A stretch of DNA of 64,000 nucleotides from Plasmodium brasilianum (Eukaryota > Apicomplexa > Aconoidasida > Haemosporida > Plasmodiidae): positions 248,001 through 312,000 of the forward strand of contig NW_027122950.1 of the NCBI RefSeq assembly GCF_023973825.1, read 5' to 3'. The notes under the pieces are model-generated. The model was not told the origin of the DNA. It searched no databases and saw only the letters and a program-made list of their open reading frames with translations. This document shows, piece by piece, positions 42,076-53,602 of this stretch. Both the position numbers and the translations under genes were made by a program. Each line of letters begins with the position of its first letter. Within the stretch, counting starts at the first letter, position 1.

Positions 42076-42452
42076 TTTAATATCTACAAATATTTATATA
42101 TCTTTTTTTTTTTTTTTTTTAAAGAAAAAAAAAATAAAATTATTTAGATATACTTGTATATTAAATAGCTAATTTATATATATTGGACATTTATTAATTA
42201 ACGTGTACTATATTATGTTTACAAAAGGTAATTTTGTTTATAATTAACAATAAGATAATAATTTTACAATATATTTTTAGAGTTATATTCCTTTTTATTT
42301 ATTGTAAAATGCATTATAATTATGTACTATAATTAAATGTTTATGAAATAATATTAAAAAAATATATATAATGTTCTTTGTAATTAGAAGAATACTATTT
42401 TATTATTAAATATTTCCCCACTGAATATATTACCTTATTAGAATTTTGAATC

Positions 42453-43333
42453 ATGGAAGAAAAATATAAGTTACCATTTTTTATCAAAATGTTTTCTTTT
42501 ATCCTTTTGACATGGATAAATCATTTTAACAATTACATGGTATGATAATAATATGGATATATGTATTATAAATATTATACTCATTTTATTTATATTAATA
42601 ATTTTGTTAGTATGAAATTATTTGTTCTTTTAAATTATGCATGTATTCCTTGTTTTGTCAGAGTAGCTTTAATAAATATTTAGATGAGAAGTATGGCAAT
42701 GATAGAAAATTAGGTCAAATAACTTATCGTTTACTAGCAAAACGTAAACAGATGAAATGTCCATATACTATATGGATAAATGATGTGATACCAAATAATG
42801 GAAAGTACATAAAAAAAGATATATATAATAATGAAAAAATAAATGAACAAAAAAATATATTGGCAGATAAAAGTTCATTAAAATGTGGAGAAAAATATAA
42901 GCTACCTAGAAGAAATGAATCATCTATGTACATTCGAGGAAATTTATATTGTAAAAAAAGAATATATGACAAAATATATTATAAAAATATAGTTAGGAAT
43001 TCATGGATTAAAGATTTTATATCTTTAAAGGAAGATATAAAATTAAAATTACTTGGGATTTTTATTTTAGGGAGCTTTCATGTACTAGTTGGTATCACGT
43101 TAATAGTCTTAGGAAAATTGGGGTTCTTGGATGATGTTAATAAAGTTATACGTTTATTTAATAAAATAGGTCTATTTGTTGTGTTATTCTATATACTAAC
43201 ATTTGTAGTTGCAGTAGTAATGTTGTTTATACAAAGAAGAGTTGTAAAATATATAAAGGCTTTAGAAAAAAAATATGATATTAATAATACGGCGTATCCT
43301 TCTTTACGTAAGGTAGTTAAATATAATAAATAA
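42453..43333 (+). CDS. Plasmodium exported protein, PEXEL-like, two C-terminal helices
   Basis: Exon 1 42453-42539 (MEEKYKLPFFIKM..., 29 codons, signal sequence). A 122-nt intron runs from gtatga to the acceptor 'tgttttgtcag'. Exon 2 42662-43333; 252 residues. Exon 2 starts SSFNKYLDEKYGN, with YRLLAKRKQ at about residues 51-59. It has neither the fam-l GMFDGKHFHF block nor the fam-m FETKKYS..EKKIFKELDY block. Instead it has SSMYIRGNLYCKKR and KIYYKNIVR, seen in further exported proteins of P. malariae that have no family name. Two membrane helices follow (about residues 159-182 and 199-219), then a basic tail of about 30 residues with AYPSLRKVV. Export is inferred and the function is unknown. 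A PIR pseudogene lies on the opposite strand 2.8 kb downstream, as in the other two cassettes. Confidence 0.83.
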
Positions 43334-46152
43334 GATCTGTAATACCATACATAATGTACACAAATAGCACACATAACAATAAGTTACTTAGATTATATAA
43401 ATCCAAATGCACTTCAGTATCTTTGTTGACAAGCAAAAGTAAAAATATATTCCTTTAATTGTTTCATTAATTTGAATTTTTTAATGATTGTACTTTATAT
43501 TTTAACGTTTTTTTTAATTGTAATAGCATATTATGATATATGTATTTCTATACTTTACATTATTTTTAAAAAAATATAAATATGTTTTTTAAAGTTAATA
43601 TATAGAAGTCCGATCCGTATAAATCTATTGATGTATTGTGCTAAATTACATTTGCTACTATAAAAAATAACACTAATTATTATTTTACGTTTTTTTCAAG
43701 ACTTCAATTATTAAATCCTGTGTAAATAAAAAAAGTAATTATTCGTTTAAATTTAAAACTAAATATGACTTTTTTAGGGAATTATGAATTGAATTGAATG
43801 TACTTTGTTGTATAAATATATATATTTATAATAAAATCAAATTCATTGTTAATTTTAGGAAATAGAATTTATCATATATATAGTATTATATATATTTATT
43901 TTAAAATATATTTTTAAAAAACACATTATTTTTTTTTAATATTATAATTATTAGGTTATAAATATATAATAATATAATAACCTTTTATGTAGAATCCATA
44001 GTCTAGTGGAGTATGGTTAGTATTTTAATTTTATCCTTGTTACTTTTTTTCTTAATATGATAATTTTATATACATAATTAAATATATAATTCTTTTTTAA
44101 AATGAAGAGAATATGCTTTAAGATTCTAAGAAATTGAAATTTTATTTTTTATTTATATACCTAAAAAAAAGAAAAAAAGTTTAAAGATCAATTTAAATTT
44201 TAAAAGCATCTTTTAATCTGCAACAATCTTTTTTTCTTTTAATAATATACATTTAGAATATAAATGAAATCAAGGTTTTTTTCATTGATATAATTTTTTT
44301 ATAAATAATAAATTAAAATATGTTGAATTCTGATGAGAATTAAAAAATAATTTTTATATATTAATTTTTTTAAAAATAACATAAGTTTGTACTGCATAAA
44401 TAAATGTATAAAGAAAAGGTATTTTATTATTTTTATAATTTTCTTTGTTATGAGCAATATTACACTGTTAGAATATATATATATATTATTATAAATATTT
44501 ACATTAAAATTAAAGACAATGTTTAAAAAAATATAACAATTTAACTAGTGTTTTTATATTTATTTAATGTATGACCATATGCTGAAAACTTTTTCTCTAC
44601 TAAATTTATGATTACTATAAAGAAATGATCAAGTATAATAAAATCGACTACTTCCTTATTAAAAAATTATTTTGGTTTATACTTTTTATAAGAATATTCC
44701 AAAATTTCCATGAAGTAATATAGTTTCTTTAATATATATTTTCTTTTTTATTTTTTTGGATGTGGTATTTATTACAATTAGAAAAATGTCATATGTATGT
44801 TAGTAAATAAAATTCGGATATAAAATACAATGAAAGGTAATACATTGTTATGCGAAATAATAAAAACGAGTGAGTATTCTGAAAATTTTACTGTACAAAT
44901 TAGAACAATGCATAAAAAATACACTTAATGGAAAAAGAGTGTTCCATTTATTACATATCATACGTTTAGTAATATGTATATAATAAGTTCTATGGAAACT
45001 ATAAAGTATAATTGTATGAGTAACCTTAAGTAATATAGAATTATATTTCAATTTACCTGATCCTTTTCATAATTTCGTGTTACTTTCTATGACATTTATT
45101 GGAATATTTATCTTATTTTTCTTTTTGTATGAAGTAAATAAAAATAATATATAGGAACATGAATAATGTATTTTGTTACTATAATATGATTTATAGAAAA
45201 ATAGATAATTATAAGGTAAATTTATATATATTTCTTATTTATCATGTATCAATCTGTTTAATTTACTTGGATGTTAAATATATAAAATGGTATTAAAAAA
45301 GAAAAAGAATTAAGAATTGTGCTTGAAAGGAATATATTTATCAATTATTAATTAATGGATATGAATCTTTTCATTTATATTTGAGAAGTACTAAAATTAA
45401 CCTATCCTATCATATTGTATAATGATTCTTAATACATTCTCACATAGAACATTTACAAAATCAAGATTGCAATATTAATATTGTTGTATTCTGGGTTGAA
45501 TTTTTAATTCAACTTAATTGTAAGAAAATAAATAATGATAGAAGCTTAAAATAATGTTAGTTATAATTGAATAATATCTATTATTTTTCTTTTTGATTAA
45601 TGTTTTTATCTTAGGTTATTGTTTTTTTATTATGTAATAAAACTATCGTTGTTATATTTGATTCATTTGTTTTGTTTCGTTTTCTCCCCCTTTTTAATAC
45701 TTATGTAATAAACATTACTTCGTATAATTGTACATGAGAATCAGCATATTATTATTAATCTTGCGTTGTATATTTATGTTTTAAAAATATTTGTTTTCCA
45801 TTCTTAAAAAAATTTCATACAAATGTTAATTTTTCTGCTTATGACTTTTACCATAGGGTTGAATTTATGTCATGCTTTTTTTTAAAATATATTTACATCA
45901 TTATTTTTGTAATTTTTAGACAAATGTATTCATTTATTTATTTTTATTTTGTCTTATGTATTAATGAATTTCCTCTTATACGTAACATATACACGAATAA
46001 ATGTTCGACTTTCTAATGAAAATAATATAAACTCTACTTTTGTATCAAGTGTAGAATTGTGGTTGATAGTCTATATTATGAAGACTTCGTTCATAATTTA
46101 TATTTGCTTCATAATGTGTGTTTTGTGGTGATTATATTGCTTCTTTTTCAAC
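43334..46152. other. Spacer between exported gene and PIR pseudogene B
   Basis: Third copy of the fam-pir spacer; see 11,393-14,151 for the landmarks. No supported gene. Frames at 44848-45051 (-) and 45949-46131 (+) are not convincing; the latter overlaps the PIR 3' flank. Confidence 0.5.
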
Positions 46153-47027
46153 TTATTTAAGTTTAATTAGTTTTTCCTTTAGTAAACGATTACGTAGATA
46201 TGATTTCATTGGAGTAAATTATATGAAAAAAAAGATATATATATGTAATTAAAAGTATTATTTTATTGTTTTTAATACTTTGTGTGATAATGAATTATAA
46301 GAATTGTGATACGTTATTCACATTATTAATTATAATATTTATTAATCTTATATAAAAAAATTAAGGTGAAAATTGTTAGTAATAATGCAGATATTGTAAA
46401 GCTAGCAACAAATACATAATCTATTTTAGTAGGTGGTAAATTTGTGGCACACCAGGACAAGAAGTTACATTACACATTATATTATTATATATTTCTTTAA
46501 AATCGTTTAATTCTTTACAAAAAAAGTTTTTAACTTTTTTTTGGAATTGATAGTAATATTGAATAAAAAAGTCAAAGGAATTTTTAATATGTATACAATA
46601 GTTATCATTAGAATCAAAATATTGCCCATTAAAATTGTTAGAAGCATTATCATAACTGTATAGTACTTAGAGTTTTTTAAAATTTCTGTATCAATATTTT
46701 TAAACTCTTGCACGAATATATTATTTAATTGGGACGGAAATTTATTTTATATCTGAAAATTAAGTGGCATTCTTAATATATTTTTATTAAGCGATTATCA
46801 GGTAATTCAAATCTTTATAATATTTGATGCTATAAGAATTATATTGTTCATTTAGTACAATTAAATATCCAACAGTATCTAGACTTGATATTATAAATTC
46901 GTTATTTCAACTACTGCCACATTTCTTTCCTGGATTTTTAGCACTTTACCCGTGTCATTTTGAACATCTGAAATAGCATCTACAATTTCCTTTTAATGTT
47001 TAAGATATAATGTCACAGAATTTTACT
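46153..47027 (-). pseudogene. PIR protein pseudogene (copy B)
   Basis: Minus strand. Exon 2 runs about 47027-46347 after the acceptor 'tatatttag'. Recognisable PIR pieces are VTLYLKH, KEIVDAISDVQND, NFNGQYFDSNDNYCIHIKN, FFCKELNDFKE and SCPGVPQI, then a membrane helix (FVASFTISALLLTIFTLIFLYK) in another frame, so at least one frameshift lies near 46440. The expected donor aag|gttaat is aag|attaat, and the acceptor before exon 3 is catataa instead of catatag, so both sites of the last intron are lost. The exon 3 relic (46218-46153) reads FTPMKSYLRNRLLKEKLIKLK then stop, shorter than in the other copies. Exon 2 also has in-frame stops near its start. It is clearly a pseudogene. Confidence 0.8.
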
Positions 47028-48360
47028 AAATATAAAAAAAAAATGATATTAATTTTATAATATACTTGTATGTTTTTGACTCTACTAACAGAATTCATTT
47101 TTTAAAATAAAATTAGTTTGATATTAACATACATAATACAGCAATTACTCATTTTATTCTATATAAATTAATAACTACTTCATTAAAAATTAATAATATA
47201 TTTATAATGAAAATTAATTAACTTCTTAATTAAATGTAAATAAATTTTATGAATAAATACATTACCTGCATAACATTATTATATATAGATGCTTATTTAT
47301 AAATTTTTCCTATTGTTATTTTTTTTACTCGTACGTTAACCTAAACAACAGTAGAAATATTAATACGTGAATAATTATAATTATATTCTATTAATGTCTT
47401 GGAATTTTTACAAAATTTAATGTTCTTTAAAATAATATAAATTTTAAAGAATATGCATGTTATATGTATAGATAGATCATAAAATGATTATGGTGTTTTT
47501 ATCAATGTTTGGACATCTAACATATTATAATTTAAATGTTAATATTTATTTTGTTAATAAAGATAAATTATATGGTTTTGCATGAAATTTATTTATGGAA
47601 TTTTAACATTATTAAACGCAAATTTTGTTAAAACTGCTTTACGTTATGCTTATACTGAAACCCCCCTTTAGATAAATATTTGATTTATTAATAACATGGT
47701 AAATATTTTTAAAAACATGTAACTTATAAAATGAAAAATCATAAGTTATTCAAATTTTTTAACAGGTATATCTGGACGGAGATATCTTAATATCAATATT
47801 TTTAATTTATGCATATAAATAAAATTGGAAATCTTGTAAATATATATTTTAATGTTTTTTAATTATTTTTATTTTATCTTAATTAATGTTAAAATATATA
47901 ATATTTTATGAAATAATATTCTTTTCCATATATGACATTCACACGTATGTACCACTTGTTTGTTTAGATTCAGGTTATTAGTAGTATATATTCAAGAACT
48001 TATAGTTCAAGTTTAATTTGTAGTGGTTATTTATGTGTGGGATAACTAATTTGCGTATTAAGGAATTTTATAGAGGAAAAGATACATTTATTATATTATT
48101 ATTGCAATTGAATAATAGTTTATTTAATAATATTATATGAGAATTATTTAAATATTTATTACAAAATAAATTGGTAAACAATATAGTAATGTTTATTTAT
48201 TCTTAATGTAATTATACAGATACAATGGTAAAAACAGCGACATTAGAATTTAATATTTTTTATATAAAAATTATTCCAAAAATATAATTTTAATGTAAAA
48301 ATTTATAATATTTATATATCAATTAAAAGAGTAATATTTTTCTAAAAATATAGCGCAAAG
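47028..48360. other. Intergenic region between PIR pseudogene B and fam-m gene
   Basis: A+T-rich, no supported gene. It should contain the lost 5' end of PIR copy B, but I cannot identify an exon 1. Confidence 0.45.
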
Positions 48361-48390
48361 TATTCTCTATATTCTCTATATTGTGTATAT
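48361..48390 (+). promoter_or_regulatory. Conserved upstream motif before fam-m gene
   Basis: 'tattctctatattctctata' followed by ttgtgtatat, ending 390 bp before the start codon. It is the closest match to the motif before the fam-l gene at 30.9 kb. Confidence 0.35.
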
Positions 48391-48658
48391 ATTCAATATA
48401 TTAAGAAATCAAATATTATATTCTTTAACTTATATATGAAATAATTATTAAATAATTACTTAAATTAATGTATTAAATAGATAATTTATATATTTTGAAT
48501 ATTTGTTATTGAATTCGAATGATATTATTCTAATTCAAATTACCTTTTTAAAGTTAGGATTAAAATAAATACTTTATAATATACTTTTAAAGTTAATTTT
48601 CATCGCTTCTTTTGTAAAAAATAACAGAATACATATATGCTATTCACTTTTTACGAAA

Positions 48659-48682
48659 AAATAATAATAATAATAATAATAA
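48659..48682. repeat. (AAT)n microsatellite
   Basis: About eight 'aat' units in the 5' flank of the fam-m gene, roughly 100 bp before its start codon. Confidence 0.8.
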
Positions 48683-48779
48683 CGAACTAAATAAATAATT
48701 ATAATATCATTTTTCAGGAAATGAATATTACATTATTGTTAATTTTTTTATTAATATATTGAAATATTAAATATATATA

Positions 48780-49738
48780 ATGATCCAAAAAATGAATCTA
48801 TTTTTTTTGATTGAAATTTCTACTTTTGTACTTTTATCTTTGATATGCTATTTTTACAAAGATGTGGTATAAAATTGTTATTAGAAATTTTTATTTTTTA
48901 TTCATATTTTTTGAGTTTACTTTATATCAATGCTTTTTTGTAGCATGAGATTATTTAATCCTATGTATGTTAAATATTTACTTTACTTTTATAGAATATC
49001 TTTAGCAAATACTTGAATGAGAACTACAAACTAGACAGTAAATTAAATGGAGCTTTTCGATTACTGGCAAAATGTAAACGCCATAAGAATTTATGCTTTG
49101 TAAAATTAAAAAATGAGATACCAAATAATGGATTAAACGAAAAAATATATATATCTAATAATAAAAAGGGGGCCACAAGAACATCGATGCAAACAAATGA
49201 AAGTTCACAAAATAATGTTGGAAGGAATAAACATGCTAATAAAAATAAATGTTATATATTTGAAACGAAAAAATATTCTCGTTTAGAAAAAAAAATATTC
49301 AAAGAACTTGATTACGAAGATTTTCTTAAAAATAATAGAACAATTAGTAATAAGATTTACAAAAAAATTATACGTAAAAAACTGGCATCTAAACTTGCTC
49401 CAACTTTAATATTTTTCATATTGTTATCGTTGTCATTTGTATTAGATTACTGTGGTAGTTATGGCCTTGTATGGGGTTTATTTGATATATTGAGTAGCTT
49501 TTCAAAGGGTTGGTACACAGTTATAAACAATTATTTTAAGGGATCATCCTTAGATTGGTTATTAGTGTATACGATTCCAAATAGTAGTAAGGGTCAATCT
49601 TTTTATACCGTACCACTTCTATTCAATCTAATTTACGTCATGCCCTTCATTATATATTGTATCATAACTATATCAAGAATCGTTTATTACCACAAAAAGG
49701 TTAAAAAATATGAAAAAATTAAGTACCGTAAAAGGTAA
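48780..49738 (+). CDS. fam-m protein (exported, two membrane helices)
   Basis: Exon 1 48780-48866 (MIQKMNLFFLIEIS..., 29 codons, signal sequence), 128-nt GT-AG intron, exon 2 48995-49738; 276 residues. Exon 2 starts NIFSKYLNENYKL, with FRLLAKCKR at about residues 50-58 (PEXEL-like with Lys at position 5). The fam-m block follows: CYIFETKKYSRLEKKIF, KELDYEDFLKNNRTISNK, IYKKIIRKK. Two membrane helices (about residues 163-182 and 236-257) enclose a Gly/Ser/Trp-containing loop, and the C-terminus is VYYHKKVKKYEKIKYRKR, the usual fam-m end. fam-m, like fam-l, was described from P. malariae; export to the infected cell is predicted and the function is unknown. No lesion is seen. It occupies the same cassette slot as the fam-l gene at 10.6 kb. 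Confidence 0.87.
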
Positions 49739-52442
49739 AATGAATAAGAGTAATTATGATTCTTTTTATAAAAAAATTTTCGCCATGAAAAGAAATATAT
49801 ATTTTCCTCAGTAATAGACTTAATAAATATACCCACAATAGCATAATTTTTACATGTTGAACAACGTATAAGTAGTAAGTTTTATATACAGCTGTAATGT
49901 ATATTGTTTTTAGTCTTATTATAAATTTAAATGTTTTAATATTTTTCAATTTGTATTATGAACTAGTGTTCCCTCATAACTAAAAATTATTCCCTGGTAT
50001 ATATATTTGTGAATTTCATCTGGATTTTATTTAAAATACATATTTGTAGGTATTAATTAATATATAATACGACAACTTATATAATTTCAGTAATTTCCCA
50101 TGTTAATTTATATTTAAGATACAAAGAAAATACTGCTTTATATTTTTTTATCATTTTGTAGATTAAAATGATTATTTGATTGCCTAATTAGAAAAATGTC
50201 TTTTCAGTTTACAATGAAGCAAAGTTTATTTTATTCAGTATATACATGTGTTTTTTATAAACATAAAATTGGACTTTATATGTATTTTACAAAATTAATT
50301 TTTTTTAAAAATACATTACCAAAAATATATTTACTTAAGATACATTTTAATATACCTTATAATTTTTTCATGGTAAAAATATGAAATTGTAAATGTATAA
50401 TAAAATAATTTGGTTTTTATATAGGTTTCTGAGATTAGGATGTATTGCTAATATTTTAATTTTGCTACTATAACTATTTTGATTTATTAATTTTTATATA
50501 TTATCAAATATACAATTAGTTATGTTTAAAAAAAATAAATAAATAAACGTTAGACATTTACAAAATTGAGATATATATTTTTTTATTTATATACATATAA
50601 AAAAAGGTAATAGGAATGAAATATGAATTTTTAAAATACTTTTATAATCTGTTATAAAAGTTTTTAGTTTGTATATTATAATTTAAATATATAAAATAAA
50701 GCACCTTTTTTTTACTGAAATTACTCTTCTATAAAAAATAAATTATTAACAATATGTTGAATTTGTTGATTAACTAAATAGTTTATATATGTTGTGTTAA
50801 AAATATTTCCAAATGATATTATATATATTGATTAGAAAAGAAATGTTATATTAATATTTTTATTTTTTTTTTATCATGAACATTTTGAAGCACAAAATGT
50901 TTAAATATATATTACATAGTAAAAATAAAAACAACGTTTAAAAAAGTATAATAAACAAAATAGTGTTTCTGTATTTGTAACACACTTCAACAATATGCTG
51001 AGATCTCTTTTCCTCATTAAATTTATAATTACTATAAAAAAAATTTTATGAAAAATAAAATTGAGTGTCTCCTTATTGTAAAAATATTACTATGTTTTTT
51101 TTTAATATGAAAACTTTAATGTTTCTATAACGTGAAATAATTTCAACGATAAATATTGTTTCTTTAATTATTTTGAATTTAACATTACGCATAATCTGAT
51201 AAATTCCATATTTAAATTAATAATAAAAATGCAGATTTATGGAAAAACTTAAGATAATACATGGCTATCCAAAATCATTAAAATTAATACTCGTTCTGAA
51301 ATTGCTAATATGATTATTAGAACAGAATCTGAAATTTTTACATGTAATAAAAAAAGAGACTGAATTTTTAAAATATAATATGTATAATAATGTGTTCCTC
51401 GGGGATCATAATAGTGGAATTCTATTAGAAACATGAATAAAAGTAGATTTCTGTTCAATTTTATTTATTCTTAAGGTACTATAATGATACATGATATTAC
51501 ATTTAAGGAAGTAATTGTCGTATTTTTTACTTACTATAAAGTAAATAAAAACGAATTATATTAATATATATGCGATTTGTTACTTTTAAAATTTACTTTA
51601 GTGTAATTTTTATAATTGTATAATAAATTTATATATGTTTTTTATTTATCATACATAGATTTGTTTATTACTTCGGATGTTATATGTATAAAATATATTA
51701 GAGGAGAAAAGGAAAATTAAGTATAATCCTTCGGAAGAACATATATATGAATTATAAACTAAACATTGAGAGGTTTGCTATATAAATTAGAGATTGAGTA
51801 GAATAAATATCTCTTAACTACATATATAAATAATTTTTTTACAATGTTACGTAGAATATATACCATACAAAAACAACCATACTAAAATTTTTGCATATCA
51901 TTTTAAATTTTTAATTCTGTTTATCGGCAACTAGATAAATGATAATGAAACCTTAAAGATATAAATAATATATATATATTCTTTTAAATTTTTGAATAAT
52001 GTTTTTGTTTTTTGAATTTTGTTTTTTTATTTGCACATTAGTATTACTGGTGTTTTTTTTAAAGCTTCTGTTTCTTCTCTTTTCACTTTAATACTACTTT
52101 AATAAACGCTTCTATATATTAATGTGTAATAAAATCATTATTTATTTCACAATCTTGTGTTATATATTTATACCTTAAAATTATGTGGTTTTTATTCTAA
52201 AGAAAAATTCATATATATATAAATTTTTTGCTACTGATTCAAACAGTAGTATTGTATTTATGTTAACTCTTTGTTTGAATAATTGCTGTGTAATTTTTTC
52301 TTAATTTTTATGCGCATGTATACATTTCTAATTTTTTTTATTTATTTATTAAAAAATATCCTCATATATGTAACTTTTGCACCACAGAGTATTATATTTT
52401 GTATGGTAAATAATATAAACTGTAATTTTTGTATCAAGGATC
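49739..52442. other. Spacer between fam-m gene and PIR pseudogene C
   Basis: Copy of the fam-pir spacer. No supported gene. Frames at 49719-49949 (-), 50196-50384 (+) and 51249-51458 (-) are short, A+T-driven and not conserved as coding in the other copies. Confidence 0.5.
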
Positions 52443-53602
52443 TCATTGTGGTTGATACCCTATACTATGAGAACTTCCTTTAAATTTTTTATCTAATACA
52501 TTATATATATTTTGTAAAGATTCCCTTTTTTCTTTAAGTTCAACTATTTTTTTCATAACTAAGCTATTATATAAGCATGATTTCAATAAAGTAAACTATA
52601 TGAAACGAAACATGTATATATACCTAAATATATTAATGTTTTGTGCTTGTAAATTTTTGTGAAAATGGGCATACTCATTGTGTTAGAATATTCACGTTAT
52701 TAACTATAATTTTTTTTTCACTTTATATAAAAAAAAATAAAGAGAATGATGCTATTAATACGACCGCTCTGGATAAACTGATAGCAAATATATATTTTAC
52801 TTGCATAGGTGATAAATATGTGGTAAACCAGTACAAGGAGTTACCATATGAATTTTATTATAAAATACTTCTTTACAATTAACTCCTCGCAAAAAGCATT
52901 TTAACTACTTCTTTGATGTTTTTCGCAATTATTCTTGTAAAGGTTATAACATTTCTTAATATTACCACAAATTATATCACCAGAATCCTGTTTTTTACCA
53001 TTAAATTTGCTAAAATCATCATAATAACCGTATATTTATTCAAGCTTTGTTAAAGATTCAGTATCAATTTTTTTTATTTCTTGTATGAATATGTTATCTA
53101 ATTTAGACGAAACATCTCAAGAGGGGTTAAACCAAATGTAACTATTATTCTTTTTATTTTTTTTTTTTTCTGAATTTATCAGGTAATTCAAGTATTTACG
53201 ACATTTGAGATTATCAGAATAATATTTATCTTTAATTTCAATTAAATATCTACCAATCTGTTGACATAATGTAATAAAATTAGTATTAGGAATATTTAAA
53301 GAATTATATTTAGTATTAGAACAATATTGTCCAGGACTTATACTACCACTCTTAATATTTTAACATCCCCCCTCATATTCAATTTTATGCTGAACATATA
53401 ATTCCACGGAATTATTCTAAAAATAAAAAAAATAAAAAAAAAATACTACTACTAATAATAATATATATTCGTAAAATTTTATTATAATGAATAAAAATAT
53501 ATATTTCATTTATGTGACAACAAATTAATGAAGTATTATGATAAATATAAAAACTATAACAAAAAAATAAATCTTACACTTCCCCCTAAAATGTTCGGCC
53601 AT
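52443..53602 (-). pseudogene. PIR protein pseudogene (copy C)
   Basis: Minus strand. A likely exon 1 starts at 53602 (ATG, MAEHF...). Exon 2 runs about 53416-52722 after the acceptor 'tatttttag', starting NNSVELYVQHKIEYEGG, with a stop soon after. Later pieces include KCYNLYKNNCEKH-like sequence, FCEEL, a TPCTGLPHI piece in another frame, and a membrane helix (about 52800-52725) ending at a possible donor aaa|gtgaaa. Exon 3, 52595-52443 (50 codons), is fully open: it starts FTLLKSCLYNSLV, continues with a Lys/Glu helix and ends SHSIGYQPQ, a normal PIR C-terminus. Several stops and frameshifts in exon 2 make it a pseudogene. As in copy A, exon 3 and its acceptor (catatag) are better preserved than exon 2. 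Confidence 0.8.

Noticed and set aside
45949..46131. Plus-strand frame, with a partly similar frame at 52283-52483
   Set aside because: The two share sequence because both lie in the 3' flank of PIR pseudogenes on the other strand. There is no signal sequence or splice structure.
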